From Maniola hyperantus (taxonomy: Eukaryota > Arthropoda > Insecta > Lepidoptera > Nymphalidae), in the NCBI RefSeq assembly GCF_902806685.2, contig NC_048564.1, positions 16,678,418-16,742,417 of the forward strand: a DNA stretch of 64,000 nucleotides, in the 5' to 3' direction. Positions 40,368-49,085 of the stretch are shown here, in pieces. Made by a program: the position numbers and the translations under genes. The first letter of the stretch is position 1. The number at the start of each line of letters is the position of its first letter. Below the pieces are notes generated by a model that saw only the letters and a list, made by a program, of their open reading frames with translations, ran no database searches and was not told where the DNA came from.

Positions 40368-40556
40368 GTACAGTAGCCGGCAGCAATATTGACCTTTAGA
40401 AAGAGGTTTCGGCTTCGTAGAGCGTTGTCTCTGTCACTCATAGGTGCTTATGTGATGTTTTGTCGTTTGTCGGTCTCAACGACAGAGACAAGGCTCTACG
40501 TCCGAAACCGCAATCTCTTTCTAAAGGTCGGCAATATTTCCTGCCGGGTACTGTAC
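40368..40556. mobile_element. FB2, full-length copy
   Basis: GTACAGTAGCCGGCAGCAAT left and GCAATATTTCCTGCCGGGTA then CTGTAC right. Inner arms GACCTTTAGAAAGAGGTTTC and CTTCGTAGAGCGTTGTCTCT are mirrored. Best FB2 reference in the window, with complete ends. Confidence 0.85.
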
Positions 40557-40581
40557 GCGACAGGTCGAGGTGGCAATATCT
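40550..40581. mobile_element. FB1 end fused to FB2
   Basis: Shares the final GTAC of FB2 and continues GCGACAGGTCGAGGTGGCAA before breaking off. The two families meet at a common GTAC. Confidence 0.65.
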
Positions 40582-40687
40582 CGTAGGATATCGGGTAATG
40601 TGGTATTATTATTACCTATAAGTAGGTATGATCGAAAAAATGTATCTATATAGGTACCTACTATGCACCAACATCAGTGTAGAAAGA

Positions 40688-40934
40688 ATCGGTCAAGTGC
40701 GAGTCGAATTCGCACACGAAGGTTTCCGTATCATCGCACAAGCAATAACACTTCAATTTTTTCTAATTTTTATGGCGGCCATTTAAAAAAATATAATTTG
40801 TTGTTAAGTATAACGGCAATAGAATATATGCATATTCTGTGAAAATTTCTACCTATTACGGTTCATGACGGAGATACTTACAGCTTAGTGGTAGGGTCCC
40901 GTTGGCACCCTCCGGTTACAGAACCCTAAAAATG
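40688..40934. mobile_element. GTTCC-family variant (GGCGGCC core)
   Basis: AATCGGTCAAGTGCGAGTCG left, GGTTACAGAACCCTAAAAAT right, with TTTTTATGGCGGCCATTTAA inside, as in the variant at 9433. A 65-bp scrap of the same ending is at 42645-42709. Confidence 0.6.
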
Positions 40935-41289
40935 AACCGAATTAAAAAGAAAAAAAACATATCTCCCAAGATTTCTCACTTCACCAAACTGATTTACTAC
41001 TTACTTATAGCTCATTCATTGTTAATACCATTATTTGTTGCACTTATTTATAGTATTTGTGCCTAAACGGGGGTGCAGTGAACACCATGGTCCATGGCCT
41101 ATGGGCAGCGTGCTCCGGAAATCGGTGCAGCAATATAGCGGTGAGGCTGCGGCCCACTGCGTGATCGATGCGCGTGAAACGACAAAAAACACTACAACCT
41201 CCTCAGGACACTACATTGATATGAAATACCGAGATACGCAGTTACAGACTCCAGTTTGTACATCAATACCCATATTATAAACTAGAAGG
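40935..41289. other. no gene recognised
   Basis: An 81-codon plus frame (41035-41280) contains no recognisable motif. A short GC-balanced section reads CATGGTCCATGGCCTATGGG near 41087. Confidence 0.4.
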
Positions 41290-41570
41290 GCGCGAGGGCA
41301 CGCAGCGTTGCTTTTAAGATTTTTTTATAGTTTGGTCGTCCATATATTTTGTATGGAAAATAAATTCCGCCATCTTGAATTCTTTTTCTATTCATCGAGT
41401 AGACCTTCAGATCCTGATCATCTTTTGCTAAGAAACCACTCTTCCATCTTTTATACTCTCCGAGATGGACGCCGACGAAATTTGTATGGCGGCCATCTTT
41501 TTTTCGCCATTTTGAAATTTTTTTCAGCTCACTGGCAATCGGATGATGTTTTGAGTGACATTTGCTCAAG
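41290..41570. mobile_element. unclassified repeat-like segment with GCCATCTT boxes
   Basis: CCGCCATCTTGAATTCTTTT and TATGGCGGCCATCTTTTTTT share words with the GGCGGCC core of the GTTCC variant. Overlapping 97- and 140-codon frames on opposite strands have no domain. It is probably a transposon remnant. Confidence 0.35.
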
Positions 41571-41654
41571 TACACTGTACACCCTACCTATCTTCAATAC
41601 CTTAAGTGTGCTCTTCACCCGTCTCCGAAATCCTCAATCATCAGCTCTCTCTCG

Positions 41655-41750
41655 TCGTGATCAACCCATGACCAGCTCACTACTGAACGGATCTCTTCTC
41701 AGAATAAAAAATTCAAAAATTCTTTCTTAGTGAGTGTCTACGTCACAAAA
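41655..41750 (-). mobile_element. SINE-1 tail and Heli-C scrap
   Basis: GTGATCAACCCATGACCAGC, ACTACTGAACGGATCTCTTC (SINE-1 tail, minus) followed by ATTCAAAAATTCTTTCTTAG and TGTCTACGTCAC (Heli-C middle, minus). Confidence 0.5.
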
Positions 41751-41849
41751 TTATCTAGATACTGTCAACATTTTAAGTTTCTAAAGACCAAGGACTTCTG
41801 CGTCATACTTGGAATATACGGGAATAAACTAGTCTTTGGTAATTACCTA

Positions 41850-42062
41850 CTAGCTTACCGCGACTTTGTCCGTGTGGACTACACAAATTACAAACCCCTA
41901 TTTTACCCCTTTATGGGTTGAATTTTTAAAAATTCTTTCATAGCGGATTTCTACGTAATATTAATCTGCATGCCAAATTTCATCCGATCCGTCCAGTAGA
42001 GCTGAGCATTGATAGATCAGTCAGTCAGTTACTTAGTCAGGTTTTCCTTTTATACATATAGA
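41850..42062 (-). mobile_element. Heli-C, full length
   Basis: CTAG at 41850-41853 then CTTACCGCGACTTTGTCCGT, AATCTGCATGCCAAATTTCA, GATCAGTCAGTCAGTTACTT and TTTTATACATATAGAT. The hairpin has lost one GC pair. Confidence 0.7.
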
Positions 42063-42345
42063 TTTGTTATTTTAGTATGGTTTAGAGATAGGTAGGTACA
42101 ACAGAATTATCCGTACTGAGTATCTTTGGTTGAGTTATTCACACTCGCAAGTAGGTATATCAGTGGGTGAACATGTTTAATAAAACTTATGACCTGCGCG
42201 TATATCTTCACCTGCTTAGAGTATGACATAAATTATAATAACATTATGTTGTACAAGACCGTGCAGGCGCAACAAATACTGATTCACTAGGAAATAAGAC
42301 GTAAGACAAAAATACTTAGCTTAAGAGCTAAGGGAGGCAAGTTTA

Positions 42346-42530
42346 ATTTTTTTTTATAAAAACGGCGAGCAAACGAGCAGGTGAGTCACCTGATGTTAAG
42401 TGATTATGAACATTTGCAGTACCAATGCGTTGTCGGCCTTTCAGGAATTTGTTGGGCCGCCCCCTTGGATAACCCCATGTTGTACATGGGAACACCGCCG
42501 AAGGGAGTTGATTCCACAGTTTGCATGCAA
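42346..42530 (-). mobile_element. LINE 3' end (GGCAACGC type)
   Basis: TTTTTTTTATAAAAACGGCG, AGGTGAGTCACCTGATGTTA, ACCAATGCGTTGTCGGCCTT, GTTGGGCCGCCCCCTTGGAT. The coding end corresponds to the LINE at 33095 (NSLP..VFP then N.GLFK region, frames broken). Confidence 0.6.
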
Positions 42531-42539
42531 TTATTTTGG

Positions 42540-42615
42540 TTTAAAATAAAAGAGGTCCCACAGGATTTTTAAAAACCGAAACTTACGCGGACAAAGTCGC
42601 GCGCAACACCTAGAA
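42540..42615 (+). mobile_element. Heli-A 3' fragment
   Basis: AGAGGTCCCACAGGATTTTT, AAAAACCGAAACTTACGCGG, ACAAAGTCGCGCGCAACACCTAG. The CTAG end is retained. Confidence 0.6.
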
Positions 42616-42710
42616 TTCCATAATTTTTTGTTGCACTATAAAATCAGACGGACAGCGAGGCTCAGTGATAGGTCCCGTTTTCACTCTTCGGGTAAGGAAC
42701 CCTGAAAAGT

Positions 42711-42769
42711 ACTGTGGGATCGTCCACCAACTCTTCGACTAAGACCAAATTATTTAGAATTATTTAGAA
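42711..42769 (+). repeat. 59-bp direct repeat, left copy
   Basis: ACTGTGGGATCGTCCACCAA ... ATTTAGAATTATTTAGAA, matching 43094-43152 with two substitutions. It flanks the SINE that follows. Confidence 0.85.
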
Positions 42770-42778
42770 GTACTGATT

Positions 42779-43093
42779 TGAAGCTGTGATAGTCTAGTGG
42801 TTAGGATGTCCTCCTCCTAATCGGAGGTCGGGGGTTTGATCCCGGGCACGCACCTCTAACTTTTCGGAGTTAAGTGCGTTTTAAGTAATTAAATATCACT
42901 TGCTTTAACGGTGAAAGAAAACATCGTGAGGAAACCTGCATGCCTGAGAGTGCTTCATAGTGTTCTCAAAGGTGTGTGAGGTCTGTCAATCCACGTATGG
43001 CCAGCGTGGTAGACTATGGCCAAAACCCTTCCGCTCTGAAAGGAGACCCGTGCTCTGTAGTGTACCGGCGATGGCTTGATCAAGATGATGATA
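42779..43093 (+). mobile_element. SINE-1, full length
   Basis: Box A GATAGTCTAGTGGTTAGGAT, box B GGGGGTTTGATCCCGGGCAC, body GCTTTAACGGTGAAAGAAAA, tail GATGGCTTGATCAAGATGATGAT. Box B has one change from the consensus GGTTCGA. It sits between two copies of a 59-bp direct repeat. Confidence 0.85.
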
Positions 43094-43152
43094 ACTGTGG
43101 GATCGTCCACCAACTCTTTGACTAAGTCCAAATTATTTAGAATTATTTAGAA
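43094..43152 (+). repeat. 59-bp direct repeat, right copy
   Basis: Begins directly after the SINE tail. It is much longer than a normal SINE target duplication and carries two substitutions relative to the left copy. Confidence 0.85.
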
Positions 43153-43575
43153 ATAGGAAAGTATAGAGCTTGTAATGTCGTCGTGCCATACTCTTTGTGT
43201 GCCCTCACATGACTAATGTCACATGAATTTGGATTAGGGATCGAATAACGGTATAAAATATCGGCTACGATACGATCCTTTTGCTTTATTTTTACATTTT
43301 TTAACATTAAAATTTTGTTATGACGTTTTCTATTCAACTTTGTATTAGAGTTTTATCGCAGAGATATTTTTCTTTAGTCATTTTATTAATATTATTCTGT
43401 AAGGGTTATATTCGGTAAGTCTACTACCGACTTATAATTACCGATTCAATTTCTCCGCATTGGATTCTAAAATTGGATTCTAGAATAGTTTTTATCTGTA
43501 ATCTGTATCATTTACTTACCTAGTTAATGTACAAACTACCAATATGAATTTTATACCTATGTTGGATATAGGAAT
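43153..43575. other. no gene or repeat recognised
   Basis: AT-rich, with one 64-codon minus frame lacking motifs. TTGGATTCTA occurs twice near 43460-43480. Confidence 0.45.
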
Positions 43576-43619
43576 ACTATCAACGTCATAAACAACCCAT
43601 CGCCGGTCCACTACTGAGA
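43576..43619 (-). mobile_element. SINE-1 tail, split by LTR element
   Basis: ACAACCCATCGCCGGTCCAC then TACTGAGA. The SINE resumes at 44536 after the LTR insertion, with GAGA repeated at the break. Confidence 0.75.
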
Positions 43620-43849
43620 TGTGGCGGTTGCCACAATAGAAACTAGATGGCGCTGTTCAATCGATGACGTAGTCCCGAACAAATGTACCGCCGATAGCAA
43701 TCGCACTAACGGAGTTTTCTGCAATCTGGACTATAAATAGAAGTTTCAAGACATAACCGTCGGCCCAGCTGGCGCTACCGAGCACAACCAACCGCTCGGT
43801 GGGAGATCTCCCCTTTGGTACGGTCGAGCCTGCACACCGCTCCCGTACA
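43620..43849 (+). repeat. 5' LTR of the TRIM
   Basis: Carries GGACTATAAATAGAAG about 105-120 bases into the repeat, a plausible TATA box for Pol II transcription, placing R downstream. The plus orientation is set by the primer-binding site after it. Confidence 0.85.
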
Positions 43850-43861
43850 TTGGTGATCCCC

Positions 43862-44005
43862 GACGTGATCAAGAATGGTCGCACACCTCAACAACCGACG
43901 AAATCAAGAGTGGTCGCACACTACAACAGCCGACGTTGATACAAGAGTGATCGCACACTAGAACAGCCGACGTCATCGAAGATCAACCGCACACCACCGC
44001 ACTGC
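43862..44005 (+). repeat. tandem 35-37-bp repeats in the TRIM leader
   Basis: Units starting GACG at 43862, 43897, 43932 and 43969 each contain ATCAAGA.TGGTCGCACACT-like text and an ACAACAGCC-like ending. Weaker traces extend to about 44070. They lie just after the primer-binding site, where packaging signals sit in retroelements; that role is inference. Confidence 0.7.
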
Positions 44006-44305
44006 GCACATAACGTGATCAAGGGTGATCGCATACACCGCAACACCTTTGGATCACACACCGCAAGCCCGACGTCTCCTCCAACTCCAAGTCTACAGCA
44101 ACAGCAATCACATCGAGGCCTGTAAGACGGATGTAGCACAGCTTCGGGGCACAATGGCTCTGCACTCCATCACCAGCTACAAGCGTCCTGGTCCACCGCT
44201 TCTCTGGATGGTTAGCAGCCATTGCCCTTCCTTCACACGCCTTCACGCTACAACGCCACCTCTCTTCACTGCTTCACACTACGCGTTCATCTCGGAGGAG
44301 AGTGA

Positions 44306-44535
44306 TGTGGCGGTTGCCACAATAGAAACTAGATGGCGCTGTTCAATCGATGACGTAGTCCCGAACAAATGTACCGCCGATAGCAATCGCACTAACGGAG
44401 TTTTCTGCAATCTGGACTATAAATAGAAGTTTCAAGACATAACCGTCGGCCCAGCTGGCGCTACCGAGCACAACCAACCGCTCGGTGGGAGATCTCCCCT
44501 TTGGTACGGTCGAGCCTGCACACCGCTCCCGTACA
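44306..44535 (+). repeat. 3' LTR of the TRIM
   Basis: No difference from the 5' LTR was found by reading. A 133-codon frame (44025-44426) runs from the interior into this LTR but has no retroviral motif. Confidence 0.85.
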
Positions 44536-44705
44536 GAGACACACTATCGTCTCCTCTCATAATGAGAAGGGCTTAGACCAAAATCTGCCACGCTCGCACA
44601 GTATGGATTGGCAGACTTCACTGACCTTTGAGAACATTATGAAGAACTCGCAGGCATGCAGGTACCCTCACGATGTTTTCCTTCACCGCTAAAGCAAGTG
44701 ATATT
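44536..44705 (-). mobile_element. SINE-1, remainder of the split copy
   Basis: GAGACACACTATCGTCTCCT, GGCAGACTTCACTGACCTTT, GTTTTCCTTCACCGCTAAAG, continuing the fragment before the TRIM. The SINE is therefore older than the TRIM. Its head is replaced by an RTE tail. Confidence 0.75.
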
Positions 44706-44706
44706 T

Positions 44707-44791
44707 CATCATCATCATCATCATCATCATCAACCGATAGACGTCCACTGCTGCACATAGGTCTCTTGCAGGGACTTCCACACGCCATGGC
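44707..44791 (-). mobile_element. RTE 3' tail with expanded (ATC)n
   Basis: About ten ATC units at 44707-44731, then CAACCGATAGACGTCCACTG and CTTGCAGGGACTTCCACACG. Only the tail remains. Confidence 0.7.
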
Positions 44792-45328
44792 CAAACATCA
44801 TGATTTTTTTTTAAATTTATTCTTTAATAATGAATTCTACATATACCGCTAAACAAAAAATCACGTCATTAACACACATTCTCCAAAGAGGAGATGGTTC
44901 TCAATTCGACCCGTTTTTTTTAAATGTACGTACATCGATTATTTCGAGGTTTCCGAACCGATACATAGAAGTGTACCTACAAGTGTAGAAACAAAAGTAT
45001 TTACTTTTTTGGAAGTCGGTTTTTTAATATTTTTTTATTTTATTACTACATTCCAAGACCCTATTCAATTGTTTTGTTGATATAATATCAATAAATGCAT
45101 GGTAGGTACCTACTTAACAAAGTCACGTAGGTACAAGTTTTGCTTAACACGGGAAGTAATTCCAAAACTATTAAGTCCGCGCCATTCGTCTTACGCCGCT
45201 ATACTATGCAATAATTCGGTACATTAAACTTTTATTTGCCGGAGCTTTGTGTTACTGATTCGAGTTAAAGCCAAAACACACAAGCGTTTTGATCGCTTTA
45301 CGAAAGCCCAAGCTACAATTATACCTAC
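44792..45328. other. no gene or repeat recognised
   Basis: AT-rich sequence, with T tracts near 44810 and 44915. Nothing recognised. Confidence 0.45.
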
Positions 45329-45495
45329 TATAGATCGCGACAGGTCAGGCAATCGGAGTATGACGTGGGGAGACGCCCCGCAGCCCCGCATGTTACCCGT
45401 ACTATCCCGCACCAGGTTAGCGCGGGGGCTGTGCGACTGTGCAGGGTGTCCACAGTCTACACCCCGATTGCCAGCTCGACCTGTCGCGCACTATA
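45329..45495. mobile_element. FB1, full-length copy
   Basis: TATAGATCGCGACAGGTCAG left (a few bases deleted), TTGCCAGCTCGACCTGTCGC then GCACTATA right. The loop contains GGTTAGCGCGGGGGCTGTGC. Confidence 0.8.
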
Positions 45496-45519
45496 GTAAT
45501 AGGTAATTGAATTTTTGTT

Positions 45520-45873
45520 ATCATCATCATCATCAACCGATAGACGTCCACTGCTGGACATAGGTCTCTTGTAGGGACTTCCACATGCCACGGTCTTGCG
45601 CCGCCTGAATCCAGCGGCTCCCTGCGACTCGTCTGATGTCGTCCGTCCATCTAGTGGGAGGTATTCCCACACTGCGTTTTCCGTTGCGAGGTCGCCATTC
45701 CAGCACCTTGGGAGTTGGGACCCCAACGTGTATCGGTTTTTTGAACTATGTGCCCTGCCCATTGCCAATTATTTAGCTTCGCAACCCGTTGAGCTTATGG
45801 ATGTCGGTTACTCCGATTCTCCTACGGATCTCCTCATTTCTGATTTGATCACGTAGAGAAACTCCAAGCATAT
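45520..45873 (-). pseudogene. RTE ORF2 C-terminal fragment with tail
   Basis: The longest RTE tail copy here. In minus-strand frames: SLRDQIRNEEIRRRIGVTDI (from 45860), PRCWNGDLATENAVWEYLPL, DGRTTSDESQGAAGFRRRKT, then CGSPYKRPMSSSG and the (GATGAT)n tail at 45520-45535. Several frameshifts, and no RT catalytic core. Confidence 0.8.
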
Positions 45874-45913
45874 AGCTGATCGTTGATGCTAAAAGAATCG
45901 CGTTTGCTTTGGC

Positions 45914-46052
45914 TCTTACCGATTCGAGTTAGTGGGTATTAAAATCGATTCCGAGAGGAACGCCCCAGTGCCACATAATTAGCGCTAAGCAATATTTAGC
46001 GGCGATTAAACCGAATCGAGTTAGAGGTGTCGTAAAAATCGATTAGCAAGCG
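45914..46052 (+). repeat. long direct repeat, left copy
   Basis: TCTTACCGATTCGAGTTAGT, ATTAGCGCTAAGCAATATTT, GAATCGAGTTAGAGGTGTCG. It repeats at 46395 with about ten differences. ATTCGAGTTAG appears twice inside each copy. Confidence 0.8.
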
Positions 46053-46089
46053 ACCCGCTTATCAAAAAAACTCTAGTTTCTTGGCTGCA

Positions 46090-46360
46090 TCAGCATCATT
46101 TTCTCAATCCGACACCAGTCCATTACTGAGCTTTTTAGAAGTCCACCACGCTGACCAAGTACAGACTAGTAGACTTAACACACCTTTGAAAACATTATAG
46201 AAACCTCTGAAAAATACAAGTTTTCTCTCGGTGTTTTCGTTCACCGTTAAAGCAAGTGATATTTCTTTGCTTAAAACTCATAGGTACTAGGTATACTTAA
46301 TTCCAAAAAGTTAGAGATGCTGCTGGGTTTGACCTCACTAGGATATCACCGTCTAGTAAC
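46090..46360 (-). mobile_element. SINE-1, old copy between direct repeats
   Basis: CACCAGTCCATTACTGAGCT, AAGTCCACCACGCTGACCAA, TTCGTTCACCGTTAAAGCAA, then a decayed box-B region (GCTGCTGGGTTTGACCTC). Confidence 0.6.
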
Positions 46361-46394
46361 ACTATCACTGTCTTTTCTTGGCTAAGTGACCTTT

Positions 46395-46537
46395 TCTTAC
46401 CGATTCGAGTTAGTGGGCATTAAAATCGGTTTCGGTGAGGAACACGCCCCCAGTGCTACATAATTAGCGCTAAGCAATATTTAGCGGCGATTAAACCGAA
46501 TCGAGTTAGAGGTGTCGTAAAAATCGATTAGCGAGCG
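46395..46537 (+). repeat. long direct repeat, right copy
   Basis: TCTTACCGATTCGAGTTAGT, GGCATTAAAATCGGTTTCGG, ATTAGCGCTAAGCAATATTT, GTAAAAATCGATTAGCGAGC. Either two insertions of one element or a tandem duplication later split by the SINE. Confidence 0.8.
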
Positions 46538-47030
46538 TCCGTGTTATGTAACCGCACGCTTCTGAATTCCTTTTATTATCAATTAGATGGGTTTATGTGT
46601 GGGGAATAGACTAAAGGGGAGAAGTAGACGGAGACAGCCATGTGAAATCTTTGACATCTTCATTCCAAAGCAAAGCAAGTCTTAGTACGAGAATGTACCA
46701 AGGAGTACTTGTTACACGACTGACCAAAAAAAGGAATGTAATGCTTTATGACTTCGATGTTCGATATCGTTAAAATCCTTACTTCTTATTGGGTTCACAC
46801 TTTACCTGTTCTTTCCTCTCCAGTTGATCCCAGAATTTTTCAAAATATATTCATTTCGTAGGCCGTTATAGCTTAGTGGAAAAGAAGTTATATTCCTACG
46901 TTTTTGCTTTTCTGATACGAACCTTAGGCGTAGAATGCTCTTCCAGCATACGTGTTTTGTGCCACATATTACAATCTAAATATGGTACCTTCAAAGTAAG
47001 GTTGAGGCTTCTTTAGGCAAGTGCTTTCCA
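46538..47030. other. no gene or repeat recognised
   Basis: GTTATAGCTTAGTGGAAAAG near 46864 resembles a tRNA box A, but no box B follows. No frame. Confidence 0.4.
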
Positions 47031-47160
47031 ACCTAAAATTGGAGAGGAAACTGACGCTGGAAGGGTGTTCCAAATACTAAGCGGTTCGGATTAGAAATGA
47101 GGAGGCAAATTACTTCGTACATATCCGTGGAATTTCTACTAGGTACATACGTGTGCAGAC
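47031..47160 (+). mobile_element. H-family segment
   Basis: AAGGGTGTTCCAAATACTAA, GCGGTTCGGATTAGAAATGA, GGAGGCAAATTACTTCGTAC, ATATCCGTGGAATTTCTACT. Shared with 54480 and 34315. Possibly a LINE ORF remnant. Confidence 0.45.
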
Positions 47161-47204
47161 CTTGTACGATAGTAGAAGGGTGAAGGAGGAACCAGGTTGA
47201 AACT

Positions 47205-47257
47205 TTCAGCTTTTATAAAATAACGAAGATCTGGCACGCGCTGGCTCTCTCTCTAGG
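47205..47257 (+). mobile_element. Q-family 3' fragment
   Basis: AACTTTCAGCTTTTATAAAA, ATCTGGCACGCGCTGGCTCT. Only the last third of Q. Confidence 0.6.
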
Positions 47258-47284
47258 TATAGTAGGTACCATAGGACAAGATAT

Positions 47285-47475
47285 ACCCAAGCGAACAAAA
47301 TTTTTCACGGTTTTGGAACCAAATAAATCAGCGCCATCTCTTAGATACTTATGAACTTATGAACGACCCGTTTGAAATCCAGACGTCACTGAGGTTGCAT
47401 TGGTACACCACTGAGTCGTTGCCATTTTGTTTGTTCAATGGCCCTGTCCATACGAAGTAATATATAAGTCAATGG
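47285..47475 (+). mobile_element. R-family repeat, most complete copy
   Basis: ATACCCAAGCGAACAAAATT, ACCAAATAAATCAGCGCCAT, CCAGACGTCACTGAGGTTGC, GGCCCTGTCCATACGAAGTA, ATATATAAGTCAATGG. Confidence 0.6.
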
Positions 47476-47514
47476 TAGGTACGCTTATATTATTTTGTTG
47501 ATTGGAGGCTATGC

Positions 47515-47665
47515 TGGCTACGTCTATTTGAGTCGTCAGTCTGTGCGGTGGCGTATCGTAGGTGAGGCGAGGATTAGGGCGGGCGTGTCTCGCCGCGTCG
47601 CCGTCGGCTTAGCCTCGAGGGGAGACCCTTCACGATGACAGCTGCCTTTGTCGTGTCCGAACTGT
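47515..47665 (+). promoter_or_regulatory. CpG-rich island ending at an ATG
   Basis: GTGAGGCGAGGATTAGGGCG, GGCGTGTCTCGCCGCGTCGC, CGTCGGCTTAGCCTCGAGG precede ATGACAGCTGCCTTTGTCGT at 47635. The first 24 residues (MTAAFVVSELFYTAKS..) are outside known repeats; the frame then enters FB1. It could be a 5' exon with promoter, but no splice donor or downstream exon was identified. Confidence 0.2.
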
Positions 47666-47755
47666 TTTATACCGCAAAATCAATGGTGTTTTACTACTCA
47701 CTCTATAGACATAAGTCACTGCCATGCTTATCCATAACTAGATATATTAATATTA

Positions 47756-47896
47756 TAACAGACAGATCGAGATGGCAATCGGGGTATGAATTGGGAGAAC
47801 TCCCCGCACACCCACACGTCACTAGCGCTCGCCCGCGGGGGTTATGCGGATGTGTGGGGCGTTCCCTCCCCGATTGCCATTTCAACGTGTCGCGTA
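47756..47896. mobile_element. FB1, worn ends
   Basis: ACAGACAGATCGAGATGGCA left and GATTGCCATTTCAACGTGTC right, GC-rich loop shortened. The outer TATAG is lost on both sides. Confidence 0.75.
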
Positions 47897-48037
47897 GGTC
47901 CAATACCTACAAGATGAAAGATCTCAGGAATAGGTAGGTACTTATATTTTTATTATAACACACGTTTTTCCTTATTTATATTTTGTAGGATTTTTGATAT
48001 ATTTACTTTGATTCTTAATAATAAAGGGGCTACAAAA

Positions 48038-48197
48038 TATAGTACGCGACAGGTCGAGATGGCAATCAGGATTGGGACGCCCTGCACATCCGCACAGTGA
48101 CCGCGCTTACCCGGTGCGGGTGAGCGCGGGCGACGTGCGGGTGTGCGGGGCGTCCCCCCGCCTCATACCCCGATTGCCATGTCGACCTGTCGAGCTA
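48038..48197. mobile_element. FB1, near full-length
   Basis: TATAGTACGCGACAGGTCGA left, TTGCCATGTCGACCTGTCGA right. The last bases of the right arm are altered (GCTACA). Two FB1 copies lie within 300 bp here. Confidence 0.8.
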
Positions 48198-48904
48198 CAA
48201 TTGTGTAAAATCAACGGCGTTGTTACCCCGTAACTCAACGGCCGCTGAGCAGGTTTTGACGCACCATTCACCAAATAAAACACAATAAGGCTACAGTTGG
48301 CGCGTAAGGCCGGCGATCGCGGCGGGGTCCGATTTATGCCGTTTTATATGAGCTTGTCCGTTTTTGTTAATGTGAAAATTAAATCAGTATACCCGTCGAT
48401 ATCGAGAGCCGAAGATAACTTTCTGTCTGTCTGCGTAATGCTGAAGATGACTTCATCAGGTTAAGCGCAGGCGGCGTAGTACAGAGCAGTACGCTTAGAG
48501 TCGAAACACAGTAATGTCAAAGTAAAATGGACCTAAAGAGCTTTGAATTGAAGTCAAAAATTCAATGCCACTGTTTTTAATTTCGCAACGTTTCCGCTTG
48601 GAGCGCTGGCTATAGATGTGTAGACAAACTTGAGCTTCAAAACAAGGTAGTTAAGATCCAGTTTACTATAATATGGAAGTGTTTCGAATACTATCAACAC
48701 TCGAATACTATCAACACTGAGTAGATTCGTGTGCTATCAACGTTGGTGAGACAAAATGTCGTTAGCGTATAGAGCAGAGCAGATTTGGTAACATGAACGT
48801 ATTGAGAGCTGCGTACTTATGCTGCGACGCAGACAACTATGTATGCTGCTCTGCGTCGCGTTGTAGTGCTAGCAAAGCTTTCTGCGTGACGCTCTACAAC
48901 GCGA
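48198..48904. other. no gene; GC-rich patch and short tandem repeat
   Basis: GTAAGGCCGGCGATCGCGGC near 48304 is an isolated GC-rich patch. TCGAATACTATCAACAC is perfectly duplicated in tandem at 48684-48717. GCTGCGACGCAGAC and CTCTGCGTCGCGTTGTAG near 48820-48870 form partial inverted repeats. Confidence 0.4.
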
Positions 48905-49085
48905 ACTAACTCATCATCACACTTTATCACTGGCTCTCTATTGAGCACGGGTCTCTTCTCATTCTAACAAGGGCTTATGCCATAGTCCACCACGCTGACC
49001 CAGTGCGGATTTACAGACTATGGAAATCTTCTCATTCTGAGAGTAGACCCGTGCTCAGTAGTGTGCCGCCTACTATGTGATGATG
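48905..49085. mobile_element. two SINE-1 tails in opposite orientation
   Basis: CTCATCATCACACTTTATCA, GAGCACGGGTCTCTTCTCAT, CACCACGCTGACCCAGTGCG (minus) is followed by ATGGAAATCTTCTCATTCTG, AGTAGACCCGTGCTCAGTAG and TATGTGATGATGATAT (plus). Together they make an imperfect palindrome. Confidence 0.6.

Larger units (their letters stand above)
43620..44535 (+). mobile_element. TRIM: miniature LTR retrotransposon
   Basis: Two 230-bp direct repeats (43620-43849 and 44306-44535) that appear identical base for base, each starting TGTGG and ending GTACA, flank a 456-bp interior without gag, protease, RT or integrase. GAGA is duplicated at 43616-43619 and 44536-44539. A primer-binding-like TTGGTGATCCCCGACG follows the left LTR and a purine stretch CGGAGGAGAG precedes the right LTR. 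Identical LTRs imply recent insertion; mobilisation in trans by a Ty3/gypsy-type element is inferred from the 4-bp duplication. Confidence 0.9.

Noticed and set aside
41308..41730. A 140-codon plus-strand gene
   Set aside because: No motif, an overlapping 97-codon frame on the other strand, shared words with a transposon variant, and the 3' part is SINE and Heli-C sequence.
44025..44426. A protein encoded by the TRIM interior
   Set aside because: The frame runs into the LTR, shows no gag, protease or RT motif, and overlaps tandem repeats.
44707..44735. (ATC)n tract as an independent microsatellite
   Set aside because: It is the 3' tail of an RTE fragment on the minus strand.
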